Shown one piece after another: positions 1-15,000 of a stretch of DNA of 47,915 nucleotides. The stretch is from Ruminimicrobiellum sp045223915 (GTDB taxonomy: Bacteria; Elusimicrobiota; Endomicrobiia; Endomicrobiales; Endomicrobiaceae). The notes below the pieces were generated by a model. It ran no database searches and was not told the origin of the DNA. It saw nothing but the letters and a program-made list of their open reading frames with translations. The number at the start of each line of letters is the position of its first letter. Position 1 is the stretch's first letter. The DNA lies in NCBI GenBank assembly GCA_045223915.1, contig JBGUZU010000030.1, forward strand, positions 1 to 47,915. Direction: 5' to 3'. The position numbers and the translations under genes are program-made.

Positions 1-3000
1 AACGGAGCCGAAGTAGTAAGCGGGACAGAAAGTACAATAACCCAAGAAACAATAACGGTAGCCGGAAAATTAACAAATAACAATGAAACAGAAAATGCAG
101 TAACAGCAACAGACATAGCAGTAGAAGAAACCGGAGAATTAACAACAAATGCAAGTGCAATAACTGTAACAAATACAGATAAAGAAATAACAAATAAAGG
201 AACTGTAATATTTACCGGCGGAACGAATGCAAACAATATAATCGGATCAGGAAATACAACTGTTGATGGTATAGTAACTAATGAAGCAAAAATAGAACAA
301 AATAAAGTAACAATTAATGAAGGTAAAATGTTCACATCCAATGCAAATAACATAAAAACAACATTGGGTATAACAAATAACGGAACTCTTGTATTTATTG
401 GCGGAACAAATGATGACGAAATAAGCGGAACAGGAAACTTAACTATAAATGGAACAGTAACAAATGAAACAGGCACGGCAATAAATCAAAGTTCAGTAAC
501 GATAAATAGCGGGAAGAGTTTTACGGCAAATGCAAATGATATAACAACAACAGATAAGATAGGAAACGAAGGGACATTAACATTTAACGGCGGTAAGAAC
601 GAGAATGAGATAAGCGGAGCCGGAAAATTAAATATAACAGGAACAGTAGAGAATGCTGCAGAAATAAATCAAGGTTCAGTGGTAGTAGAAACTACAGGTA
701 ATTTAACAAACGATTCCGGAAAAACAATAACAACAAATTCTTTAAGCAACAACAATGTCCTTACAAATAATGGTGATATTAGAGTAACTAACAATATATT
801 CAACTATAAGACATTTACAAACACGGGCAACATAACCGCGGGAGGAACTTTATTCAGCCGTGGGACTGCCACATTTTTGAGCAGTGGAACCATAAATGTT
901 GCCGGTGTAAACAATTCCGGATTATTTTCCAGCACCGGAACTATGACTGTGTCCGGAAGATTAGAAAATGGAAGTTCCGGAACACTTACAAGTAGTGGGA
1001 CGTTGTCTGTAGGAAATGAAATATATAATTCGGGAAGTATGATAAATCAGGAAGGTTCTCTTGTAGAAACAAATGATGTTACACAGAGATATACAAGTGT
1101 TTTTGAAAATTACGGTACTTTGAAATCTACAGGAACAATTTTGAACAATGGCGGAATAATAAATAATTATGAAGGGTCAGAAATTTTAGCCAACAACATA
1201 ACGAATGCTATCTACGGGAATACTTACGGAAGAATAACAAATTATGGATCAATAACATCCACGGGAACATTTGCGAATGCAGGCACAATAACAAACGAAG
1301 GAACAATAGAGTCTGAAAATGCGATAGCAAATAGCGGAACAATAGCATCTAATGCAGACGGAATGAAATCAGAAATAGCAAATACCGGAATATACAATGT
1401 TAAAGGCGGAACAATAAGTTATAAGGTAACAGGTGACAACGGAACAATAAATATAAATGAGGATGAAGTAACAATAGCAGAAACGGTATCCGGAAACAAT
1501 GTAAATTTAGGAACGACACTTAAATTGAAAGAAGAAGGATATTTAGTAAATACATCAACATTAACAATAAACAGCGGAGCAACATTAGATCTTCAAAATG
1601 ATAAAGTGGGAACAGTAGGAGCAGGAATAAAAATAACCGAAAATGTAAATTGGAATTTGAAACTTGATATAGATTTAGCAAATGAAACAGCAGATAATAT
1701 AAATGTAATTGAAGTAGGAGATAACAGTCAGGCAACGATAAATGCAATAAAGATTTTGTCTGATAAAGCTTCCGAAACATCGATTAAAATAGCAAACTTG
1801 GATATACACGCTCAAACAGATCCTAATCCATACATATATACCACAAATGTTAGATATAAGATAGTTGTGGATGAAGAACAAACGGAAGGTACATGGTTAA
1901 AAATAGTAGCGGACGGATACGGCGGACTTGCAAATGCAGTATATGATGGAGCACCAAGTTATAGTGTAACAGAAGATATAGATACAACATCATCTTGGAT
2001 ATTAGGACAAAACACATTAAAGAATGACTTAGTAATTGAAGGAAATAATAAGATAATAACAACATCGACGGTTGATGGAAGTTATTTAACCGGAATAAAT
2101 ACAGGTGCATATAAACTAACAATAAAAGATGTAGCGGAATATTCAGGCTTTGAAAGTGCGGTAACCGTACATAACGGTGGAACTTTGGAAGTATCTACAG
2201 TAACATTTAAAAATAATACATCTAATGCGTATGGTGGAGCAATATTTAATAATGGTGGCCAAGTAATTATAGGAGACAATGTTTCTTTCAGTACTAACAC
2301 AACAAAATTTTATGGTGGAGCAATATTTAATTCCGGATCAGTGAAGGTAGAGAACAATAGTACATTTAGTTATAACAGTTCTTTAGGTGATGGCGGAGCA
2401 ATATATAGCTATGGAGATATTGAAATAGGAGATAATGCTACATTTGCTTCCAATAAGTCGGTTGGTGTAGGTGGTGCAATTGCTAATGATAGTGGAAACG
2501 GAATGGCACTATTTACGGTAGGAAACAATGCTGTTTTCAGTTCCAATACATCCAACAAGAGTGGTGGAGCAATATATACTTCTTGGTATGGAAATGCATC
2601 TATAGGTGATAACGCTGTTTTCGAATATAATTCAGCGTTAGGTTCAGGAGATAATGGTCGCGGCGGTGCAATTTATAATGACGCCGGATATTTAATGATA
2701 AATAAAAATGTTACTTTCAGTTCAAATACGGCAAAAGATGGAGGAGCAATCTATAACAGAGGATTGGTAGCAACAGTAGGAGATGGTGGAACATTCAGTT
2801 ATAATTCAGCTACGGAAAAAGGCGGAGCAATTTATAACGAAACTGATTATAATCCTTCCGGTATTGTAAACAGTGTAGCATATTTGAATTTGTTGGCACA
2901 AACAACAGATATGGTATTTACGGGAAATACAGCCGGTGGAGAATCTAATGCTATATATGATGATCATGGAATAATAAATTTATGGGCAGATGAAGGCAGA

Positions 3001-6000
3001 AGCATAACATTTAACGATAAAATAGTATCTGCTGAACAAGGGGTTGTACGAGCAACAAGTACAATAAATATTAATTCGATAGTATCATATGAAGATATTC
3101 GTTTTATTGATGAATATCCTTATTATGAAGTTGTTGAGGTAAATGTTACCGAATCTTCCGGAACAGGCAAGATAGTTTTGAATGAAGATATGAGCGGTTA
3201 TAAGGGTGATGTTAACCTTTATGGCGGAACATTGGAAATGAATTCCGATTATGATACTAACGGATATAAATTCTTTGATACCGAAAACTTTATAGTTCAT
3301 GCCGGAACATTTACCGCAAATGCAAGCAGCATGTTGCATGGTTTTGTAAATAACGGATTAACGGTATTTTCAGGTGGAACAAATGCAAGCGGTAATGATA
3401 TAACCGGAACAGGAGAATTAGATATAACCGGAACAGTAGTAAACGACGGAAGTATAACACAAACAAGAATAGCTATAGCAGACGGAGCAAAATTAACAAC
3501 ACATAATAAATTAGATACATATACAAACGATGGAGAAATTGCAAACGAAGGAACATTGGAAGTTGCAGTAAACGGAGATGCACAAAGTGCAAACAAGATA
3601 ACCGGAAGCGGAGAATTGTTAATATCCGCAGGAACGTTTGATAATACCGAGATAGACGGAAAAGTAGGAAGTATAGAACAGGGTAAAGTAACAATAGCAG
3701 AAAATGCAGTATTAACATCAAGTGCAAGTTTGATAACGACAGAAAACGGAATAGATAATTCCGGAACATTGAAATTATTTGACGGAACAAACACAAATAC
3801 AATAACCGGAGATAACGGAAGATTAGAGATAGCAGGAACGGTAGAAAATGCTGCTGATGTAACTCAAAACCATGTGGAAGTAGTAACCGGCGGAAAATTA
3901 ACGAATGATTCAGATAAGACAATGAATTCGACAAGAATAATGAACAGGGGAACAATAGATAATTCCGGGAAAATAATAGCACAAACATTTGCTAACAATT
4001 CAAATTCAATACTAACAAACGAAGGAGAAATAGAGGTTGAAAACGGAATAGGGAATAAAGGAACCATAACATCAAATGCAGACAATGTTAAAGCTACAAT
4101 AGAAAATATCGGAACATATAATGTAACCGGCGGAACAATAAGTTACAAGGTGACAGGTTTTACAGGCGAAAACGGAATAATAAACATTAATGATAATGAA
4201 GTAACAATAAGCACATCAATATCAAATAATAACATAAATTTAGGAACGACATTAAAATTAAAGAAAGAAGAATATTTAGTAAACACATCGACATTGACAA
4301 TCGGAAACGGAGCATCATTAGATATACAAAACGGAGAGATAGGACACGTAGCTGCAGTAAAGATAACGGATGCAAGTTGGGATTTAAAATTGGATGTACA
4401 ATTAGAAGACGGAACAGCGGATACTTTAAATGTAATAGAGTCTGTTTCCGGAAAAGCATTATTAAATTTAAACTTTATAGATACAGAAACCGGCAAAGCA
4501 GAAGCATTGATACAAATAACAAATGAAAGTATAAATGCAAGAGTAACACCGGAAGAAGAGATTGAAGACATAATTTATTCGGTAATAGGTGGAATTAAAT
4601 ATAAGATAACAACAGAGAATATAGATACCGGTGAAAATAAGGGAACGTGGTTAAAGATAGTAGCAGACGGATACGGTGGATTAGCAAGAGCTGTATATGA
4701 TGCAAAGGAAGTTTATGAAGTGCCTGAAGATGTAGAAATAGATGAAACGACAGCTTGGATATTGGGTAATAACACTATAAAGAGAGATATGACAATAGAC
4801 GGAAAGAACAAGGTAATAACAACAACACCGGAAAGCAGCAGATTCTTAACCGGACTAAAAACAAGCACAAATACATTAACAATAAAAGATGTAGTTGAAT
4901 ATTCGGGCTTTGATAATGCAATAACGGTAGAAAACGATGGAAGTAAAGCCGGAGCATTAAATGTATCGAGTGTAACATTTACAAAGAATACCGGTGAAGC
5001 TGTAATAGTAAACAACGGAAAAGTAACACTTTCAAGCGTGACATTCAGTCAAAATTATACAATGGCAGATGTAGAAAATAACGGACAATTAAATATAGTT
5101 GCGGATGGAGAAGGTACTACAACTACATTAGAAAAAGGAATAAGCGGAGAGACAGGATCAACGAGAATAGAAAGCGGAGCAGAATTAGTAAACGGAACAG
5201 AAAGTAAAATAAATCAAAAGCAAATAGAGATATTCGGAACATTAACTAACAATAATGAAATTGCAAATACAATAACATCTAATGATATGTATATAGGTAG
5301 TGACGGAAAATTAACGACAAATGCAAGTGCATTGAAAGTAGTAAATGAAATATCGAATTACGGAAACATAATTTATACAGGTGGAACTAATATAAATAAG
5401 ATAATCGGAGACGGAGAATTAAATATAACCGGAGATTTAACGAATAATGCAAACATTGAACAATCAAAAGTGACAGTAGAATCCGGAATAACAGAGAATA
5501 GCGGCAGTATAGTAACAAGCGGAGAAGGAATAGAGATAGCAAGCGGAGCAAAATTAGTAACACACGGAGAACTTAATACACACAGCAGCGGTACAGGAAA
5601 GATAGCAAACGAAGGAACATTAGAAATATCTGTAGCCGGAGATGCACAGAATTCAAATGTAATAGACGGAAGCGGAGAAATGTTGGTAAGTGCGGGACAA
5701 TTCGATAATATGTACGATGCAGAAACGGGAAGCGGAACGATAAAACAAGGCAATATAGTAGTGAACAGTGGAGCAGTATTAACATCATCGGCAAGTGCGA
5801 TAACAACAACAGACGGAATAGCAAATGAAGGAACAGTAATATTCTACGACGGAACAAATGCAAATATAATAAGCGGAAGCGGAGAATTAAATATAGACGG
5901 TGTAGTAACAAACGAAGCGAAAGTAGAACAAAGCAAAGTAACAATAAATAATGATAAGAAGTTAACGACAAATGCCGATAATGTAGTAGCGACAAACGGA

Positions 6001-9000
6001 ATAGTAAATGCAGGAACAATAACATTTAATGCAGGAACGAATAAAAATGAAATAACCGGAGATAACGGAAGATTAGAAATAGCGGGTGATGTAGAAAATG
6101 ATGCTAATATTACACAGAAAGAAGTAGAAGTAATCAGCGGGAAATTAACAAACGATGCAAACAGAACAATAAATGCAACTGCAGTGACGAACAAAGCGGA
6201 TATAGCAAATAACGGCGAAATAAGTGCGACGACAGTAACAAATGAAACAAATGCAAGAATAACAAATACCGGAACAATAACAGCAACCGACTTAACAAAT
6301 AATGAAACCGCCTCAATAATAAACAGCGGAACAATAACAGGAACAAATAACACAATAACAAATGGTGGCGAAATAACAAACAGCGGAAAAATAAGTGCAC
6401 AGACATTGACCAATAATGAAAATGCGACAATAATAAACAATGCCGAAAAGACAATAACAGCGACAACAGTAATAAATAGCGGAACTGTAAATAATTCCGG
6501 AATAATGGAAGTAACAGATTTAACCAACAGCGGAACAATAGCAAACGAGGGAACAATAGAATCTGAAAATGCGATAGCAAACAGCGGAACAATAACATCT
6601 AATGCAGACGGAATGAAATCAGAAATAGCGAATACCGGAATATACAATGTTAAAGGCGGAACGATAAGTTATAAGGTAACAGGTGACAACGGAACAATAA
6701 ACATAAATGAGAATGAAGTAACAATAGCAGAAACGGTATCCGGAAACAATGTAAATTTAGGTACGACACTTAAATTAAAAGAAGAAGGATATTTAGTAAA
6801 TACATCAACATTAACAATAAACGACGGAGCGACATTAGATCTTCAAAATGACAAGATAGGAACAGTAGATGCAAATATCAAAATAACTGAAGTGACTTGG
6901 AATTTGAAATTGGATATAGATTTGTTAGCGGAAGAAAATAAAGCAGATATGTTGATGATATCCGAGGTAGATGCAAACAGTATAGCAAAGATAAACGGAA
7001 TAAAATTATTATCGGATAAGGCTTCAGAGACATTAGTTCAGATAGCAAACTTAGATATACATGCTCAAACAGATCCTAATCCGTACATGTATACAACAAA
7101 TATCAGATATAAGATAGTTGTAGATGAAGAACAAACGGAAGGCACATGGTTAAAGATAGTAGCAGACGGATACGGTGGCCTTGCAAATGCAGTATATGAT
7201 GGAGCATCAAGTTATAATGTTACCGAAGAAATAGATGATACTAAAGAATGGATATTGGGAAATGACACATTAAAAACCAATATGATTATAAACGGTAACA
7301 ATAGAGTATTAACCACAACAACCGGATTAAGCGGAATAAAAACAAGCTCAAATGTATTAACGGTAGAAGGCTTGAAAGAATACTCAGGATTTGAAAATGC
7401 AATAACCGTAGAAAATATAGAAGGAATAAAAGGAAGTTTGGTAGTATCGAGTGTAACATTTACAAACAATACAGGTGATGCGGTAATAACAAATGAAGGA
7501 ACAGTAACATTATCATCCGTAACATTTAGTGAAAACAATACAACCACGGATATAGCAAACAACGGAGAATTAACAATAAGCGGAGAAGGAGCAACATTAG
7601 AAAAAGGTATAAGCGGAACCGGAACAACGACAATAGATAGCGGAGTAGAATTAGTAAACGGAGCAGATAGTACAATAAGTCAAAAAGATATAACAGTAAG
7701 CGGAACATTAACGAACAATAACGGAACAGACGGAGCAATAACAACAAGTAACATATTAACTATAAATGAAAATGCAGTATTAACATCAAGTGCAAATGCG
7801 ATAAATGCATCAAACGGAATAATAAATAAAGGAACAATGACATTTACCGGTGGAAAGAACACGAATGCAATAGATTCAGAGTTTGACGGTTACGGGAGAA
7901 TAGAGATAGCAGGAGATGTAGAAAATGCGGCAGAAATATATCAGAAAGATATCATAGTAACAAGCGGTAAATTGACGAACGATGTAGGAACAACAATATA
8001 TGCAACAAATTATTTAACAAACAATGCGGAAATAGTAAATAACGGAATAATAAATCCGTCAAATGTTACAAATGAGGCAAATGCATCAATAGAGAATACA
8101 GGGGAAATAAATGCTACAAATATCATAAATAAAGAAAATGCAATTATAAACAATAAAGGAAACGGAAACTTAAGCACAAATTACTTAGGCAATAACGGAA
8201 CAATAAACAATGAATCGGACTTTAACGTAACATCTTTATTTGAAAGCAGTGGAACAGTAATAAATTCCGGAACAATAACAGCAGGAGATTTAACAAACTA
8301 TGCAAACGGAATAATAAATAACGAAGAAAACGGAAAAATAAACGCTACTTCAAAGTTAGATAACAAAGGCATAATAAACAACGAATCCGGAGCAGAGATA
8401 AAAGCATCAGAATTGACAAACAGCGGAACAATAACAAGTTCCGGAACAATAGATGCTTTAACAATGATAAACGACGGAACAATAAACAATGAAGAAAATG
8501 GAGAAATAGTAGCAGATTCAGCATTTATTAATAACGGAACTGTAGTGAACAAATCATCAATTACAGCAAGAAACAATATAACGAACAACGAAAACGGAAC
8601 AATAAACAATAAAGAAAATGCAGAAATAAATGCAACAAGATTAATAAACAGCGGAGCAATAACAAACGAAGGCACAATCAAATCTGAAAATGCTATAGAA
8701 AACAGCGGAACAATAACATCTCATGCAGAACATATTATAACTAACGAAATAAAGAATAATAGCGGTAAATATATTGTTACCGGCGGAACAATAAGTTACA
8801 AGATAACAGGTGATCAAGGAGAGATAGATATTAAGGACAACGAAGTAACAATAGCAAATGATATAGAAAATAATACCATTAACTTAGAGACAACACTTAA
8901 ATTAGAAAAAGAAAGTTATTTAAAAGATAGTTCAACATTGTCAATCGGCGGCGGAACAAATTCTGTATTAGATATCGAAAACGGAGAGATAGGAACAGTA

Positions 9001-12000
9001 GATGCAGCAGTTGCTATAACAGCTGCTACATGGGAATTAAAACTTGATATAGATTTACAAAATGCGACAGCCGATATGTTAAGTAATGTTGCTGATAACT
9101 CCGGCACGGTAATGATAAGTGCATTAAATATTTTAACAGATAAAGCAAACAACGATAAAATACAAATAGCTGACAATAATATAGTAAATGTATATGATGT
9201 TATATATCATTTCTCTACTGATCTAATGAACTATAAGGTAGTATTAACAGGTGATGAAAACGGATCATATTTACAATTGACGGCAGAAGGATACGGCGGA
9301 CTTGCAAATGCAATATATGACGGTCAAGAAGAATATAAAGTACAAGCGGATACTACTACAGGAAAAGATTATGTAACAGCATGGATAGAAGATCCGGCAG
9401 GAACACCAAGCAATTCATTAAAGAACGATTTAGTAATAGAAGGTAGTGAAGGAAACAGTGTATTAACAAGCACAACCGGAGTTGTAGGTGTAGATGTAAA
9501 TACACATAAATTAACAGTAAACGATTTGACAGAATTCTCAGGGTTTAATAATGCATTAACGATAGCAGAAAACGGAGAGTTGGTAGTATCAACAGTAACG
9601 TTTACAAATAATACCGGAGATGCAGTAATAGCAAATGAAGGAAAAGTAACATTATCATCTGCAACTTTTAGCGGTAACGAAACAACAACAGATATAGCAA
9701 ACAACGGAGAATTAACAATAAGCGGAGAAGGTGCAACATTAGAAAAAGGTATAACCGGAACCGGAACAACGACAGTATCAAGCGGAACATTAGTAAATGG
9801 AGACAATAGTACAATAAATCAAAAAGATATAACAGTAAACGGAACATTAACAAACAATAACGGAACAGACAGTGCAATAACAGTAAGCAACAAGATAAAT
9901 GTAAATGCAGATGCAGTATTAACATCAAGTGCAAATGCAGTAGTTGCAACAAACGGAATAGTAAATTCCGGAACGGTAACGTTTACCGGCGGAACAAATG
10001 CAAATGTTATAACCGGTACAGGTGACTTGAACATAACCGGAGCAGTAGAAAACAATGCAAATATTACGCAAGGTACAATAGCAGTAACAGATGCAGGAAG
10101 TTTAACAAGTGACGTTAATAAAATAGTAGCTATCGAAGAAATAGCAAATGCCGGAGCTTTGACATTAACAGGTGAAGGCTCTACCAGTAACAATATAACC
10201 GGAACCGGAACAACAACACTTGCAGAAGGATCGGAAATAGTAAATACCGGGACGGTAAATCAAGGAAAGATAGATATACAAGGAATATTAATAAATAACA
10301 ATGAAACAAGCGGAGCAATAACAGCGACAACAGAGAACATAGTAATAGGTACAAATGGTTCATTCTTAACAAATGCAAGTGCCGTAAAAGCGGAAAATGG
10401 AATAAATAATTCCGGATTGTTAACATTTACCGACGGAACAAACACAAACGATATAAGCGGCGACGGAAATCTTAACATAGTCGGAGATGTAACAAATAAC
10501 GGTCTTGTTATTCAAAGTACGGTAACGGTAAAAGAAGATGCAAGTTTAACAACAAATGCAGATAATGTAAAAACAACCGGAACAGGAATAGTAAATATCG
10601 GAAGTGTAACATTTACCGGCGGAACAAATGAAAACAATATAAGCGGAGAAGGTGAATTAAATATAACCGGAACTGTAACAAACACTGAAGACAAAACAAT
10701 AAATCAAAGTACAATAACCGTAACAAACGAAGGAAAATTCACAGCTAATGTAAACGATTTAACCGCAGATATAGTAAATAACGGTAATTTAATATTTGAT
10801 ACTCTCGGCACGGACATGATGGTAAATGATAACAAAATAACAGGAGAAGGAAACTTAACAATACAAAACGATTTAGAAAATAATGCAAACATAGAACAAG
10901 GAAAAGTAATAATTAGTGTAGGAGCAACAGAAAATAACGAAGATGCAAGTATAGTAACAAGCGGAGACGGAGTAGAGATAGCAGCCGGAGCAACTTTAAT
11001 AACACACGGTTTAATAGATACATATACGAATGATGGAGAAATTGCAAACGAAGGAACGTTGGAAGTTGCAGTAAGCGGTGATGCACAAAGCGCAAACAAG
11101 ATAACCGGTAACGGAGAATTAAAGATATCGGCAGGAACATTTGATAATACCGAAATAAACGGAAAACAAGGTAGCATAGAACAAAAGAAAGTAACGATAA
11201 CACAAAATGCGGTATTAACATCAAGTGCAAGTGCAATAACAACGACAGATGGAATAGATAATTCCGGAACATTGAAATTGTTTGACGGAACAAATGCAAA
11301 TGTAATAACCGGAGATACCGGAAAATTAGAGATAGCAGGAGAAGTAACAAATTCTGCGGATGTAACACAAAAAGAAATAGATGTAACCGGAAAATTAACG
11401 AACAGTGAAACTATAACGGCAACGACAGTAACAAACAGCGGAGAAATAAATAATAGTGGGACAGTATCGGCAACAACGTTGACGAATAATGAAAATTCAA
11501 CGATAACAAATAGCGGAGATATAAGTGCAACCGATATAACAAACGAAGGAACAATAACAAATGAAGGAACAATAGAAAGTACAAATGCGATAGCAAATGT
11601 CGGAACGATAACATCTAATGCAGATAATATGAAAGCTGAAATAAATAACAGCGGAACATACAATATAACCGGTGGAACAGTAGGTTATGAAATAACCGGA
11701 AATAACGGAACCATAAACATTAAAGACGGTGAAGTAACAATAGATACTTCCGTATCAAATAACAATATTAATTTAACAGGAACAACATTAAAATTAAATG
11801 ATGAAAGTTATTTGGCAAATACAACAACATTGATTATAGGAGAAGGTGCTACATTAAATACACAGAATGAGCAGATAGGAAATGTTGTTGCACCGATAAC
11901 GGTAGCAAGCGGAATAAATTGGAATTATCAGTTAGATTTGAATGTGCAAGCACAATCTGCAGATATGTTAACAAATATAACTGCTGCAGAAGGAAGCCAA

Positions 12001-15000
12001 GCAACAATAAATGACATTAAATTCTTGACTGAAAGCAATAAAGCAGAAACGACAATTCAAATATCCGAATCTAATATATATGCAATAACAGCACCGGACA
12101 TTTATACAACAAATATTAAGTATAAAGTGACTGCGGACAATACCGATGACGGGACATTCTTAAAATTGGTTGCAGAAGGATATGGCGGACTTGCAAATGC
12201 AATATATGACGGCGCAACAAGTTACAGTATAACAGAAGACGTTGATTATGTTACCGCTTGGATAGAACAACCTGAAGGTGTAACAAACAACTTCTTGAAA
12301 GAAGATTTAATAATACATGGAAACGACAGTGTATTAACAAGCACAACCGGAGTTGTCGGAATAAATGTGGATACACATACATTAACAATTGAAGATTTGG
12401 CGGAAATGTCAGGATTTGAAAATGCTATAACAGTAGAAAAAATCGGTGAATCTTCGGGAACGGCAACAATAACAAATGTAGCATTTACAGATAATACCGG
12501 TGATGCTGTAATAACAAATGCCGGAACAGTAACATTGTCATCCGTAACGTTTAACGGTAACCAAACAGATACCGATATAGCAAATAACGGAGAGTTGATA
12601 ATAATTGGAGAAGATGCGGAAACAGTATTGGATAAAGGTATAACCGGAGAAGGAAACACGACAATAGATGGCGGAGCAATGTTAATAAACGGAGAAAACA
12701 GCACAATAGAACAAGATGAAGTAACGATAAACGGAACATTGATAAATGAAAATGATTCTCTTGAAGCAATAACAGCAAATGATATAGCAATAGGTGAAGA
12801 TGGTTCATTAGTAACAAATGCAAGTGCTATAAGAGCAGAAAACGGAATAGACAGTGACGGATTGATAACATTTACTGACGGAACGAACAGAAACGAAATA
12901 ACCGGAGACGGAGAAATAAATATAGTTGGAGATGTAATAAACAGTGCAACCGTTCAACAAAGCACTGTAACTGTGTCACAGGGAGCAAGTTTAACAACAG
13001 ATGCAAGTGATATAGAAACTACAATAGGAATAACAAACAACGGAGAATTAATCTTTATCGGTGGTGAAAATAATAATACAATAACCGGCGAAGGTGACTT
13101 AACAATTGAAGGCAACGTAACAAATAATGAAAAGATAGAACAAGGAACAATAGCAGTAACGGAAGACGGTCGCTTAGTAACAGATGCAGGAAACTTAGTA
13201 ACCGAAAATAAAATAACAAATGCAGGTGAAATGGAATTTACCGGCGGAACAAACATAAATACAATAACCGGAGAAGGAAGTTTAGAAGTAACCGGTGAAG
13301 TTATAAACGAAGGAAATATTAAACAAAGCGAAGTAGAGATAACAGAAGATGGAAGTTTAGAAACGAATGTAAATAACATAGTAGCGACAGACGGAATAAC
13401 AAATGACGGAGAAATGACATACACCGGTGAAGGAACGAACAAGAACGAGATAGCCGGAAACGGAAACTTAACAATAGACGGAGAAATAGAAAACTATATC
13501 GGTACAACAATAAGTCAAGCATCAATGACTGTAACCGATGGCAGCGAATTTAAGACAAGTGCAGATGATATAACAACAACGGATGGAATAGAAAATGACG
13601 GTACATTAACATTTACCGGCGGAACAAATACAAACGATATAAGCGGCACAGGAGAAACAGTAATAGCCGGAGATGTTACAAATGCAGATGGAACAACAAT
13701 AGATCAGGATAAGATAACAGTAAATGATAATTCGGAATTTACAACAAACATCGGAGATGTAACAACAGACAGCGGAATAGAAAACAGCGGAGATATGATA
13801 TTTGTAGGCGAAGGTGAAAACAGCAACGAGATAACCGGAAGCGGAAACTTAACAATAGAAGGAACGGTAACAAACGATGATGAAAACGGAAGTATAGAAC
13901 AGAATACTATAACGATATCAAAAGACGGAAGTTTAACAATAAATGCAGATAATATAGTTACGGACAACGAAATAACAAATAGCGGAGATTTGGAATTTAC
14001 CGGCGGAACAAACGAGAATAAGATAACCGGAGACGGAGACTTGAAGATAAGCGGAGATGTAATAAATGATGATGATAAAGGAAATATAAAACAAACTGCG
14101 GTAACGATAGACGAAGGTGCAAGTTTGGAAACGAATGTAAATAATATAGTAGCGACAGACGGAATAACAAATGACGGCGAAATGACATACACGGGAGAAG
14201 GAACGAATACTAACAAAATAACCGGAACCGGAAACTTAACAATAGACGGAGAAGTAGAAAACTATATCGGTACAACAATAAGTCAAACATCAATGACTGT
14301 AACCGATGGTAGCGGATTTAAGACAAGTGCAGATGATATAACAACAACAAACGGAATAAAAAATGATGGTACATTAACATTTACCGGCGGAACAAACGAC
14401 AACGAAATAACAATGAGTGACGGAGCGGAAGGTAAATTAGTAGTAGAAGACAATTTAACAAACCAAGCAAATATAACACAAAAAGAAATAGAAATAACCG
14501 GCGGCGACTTTGAAAATGTAAGAACAAGTTCAATAACAGCAGAAAAGATAACAGTAGCAGACGGTTCAACATTGATAACCGATGCAGCAGATTTGGATAT
14601 AAGTGACAGTATAACAATAACAGGCGAAGAAACAACATTGAACTTGAAAGATGACAGTGAAGCTGAAATAAGTGCAGAAATAACCGGAGCAGGTAAGATA
14701 GTAAAAGAAGGTGAAGGAACAGTAACATTAAGCGGAGACAACTCATATACCGGAACAACGACAATAACAGGTGGAGCAATAGAAATAACAGCAGCAAACG
14801 GAATAAGTGAAAATACGGTTTATATGGATGGCGGAAAATTAATAATAAACAGTGATAATGAACTTGAATTGGCAAACGAAATAATGGGAACAGACCATAA
14901 TGATGTTAACATAGAAGTAACCGGAGCAGATACGACATTAACAGGTGAAATCTTAGGAAACGAAAACTTAGTGAAGACAGGAAGCGGAATATTAGATTTA

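Noticed and set aside
328..330. ATG at 328 as the adhesin start
   Set aside because: The frame is open to base 1 with the same repeat style and there is no ribosome site or signal peptide at 328.
12760..14720. CRISPR-like array in the short repeats of the passenger
   Set aside because: Repeats are in frame, degenerate and code for beta-helix motifs; there are no constant direct repeats with unrelated spacers and no cas genes.
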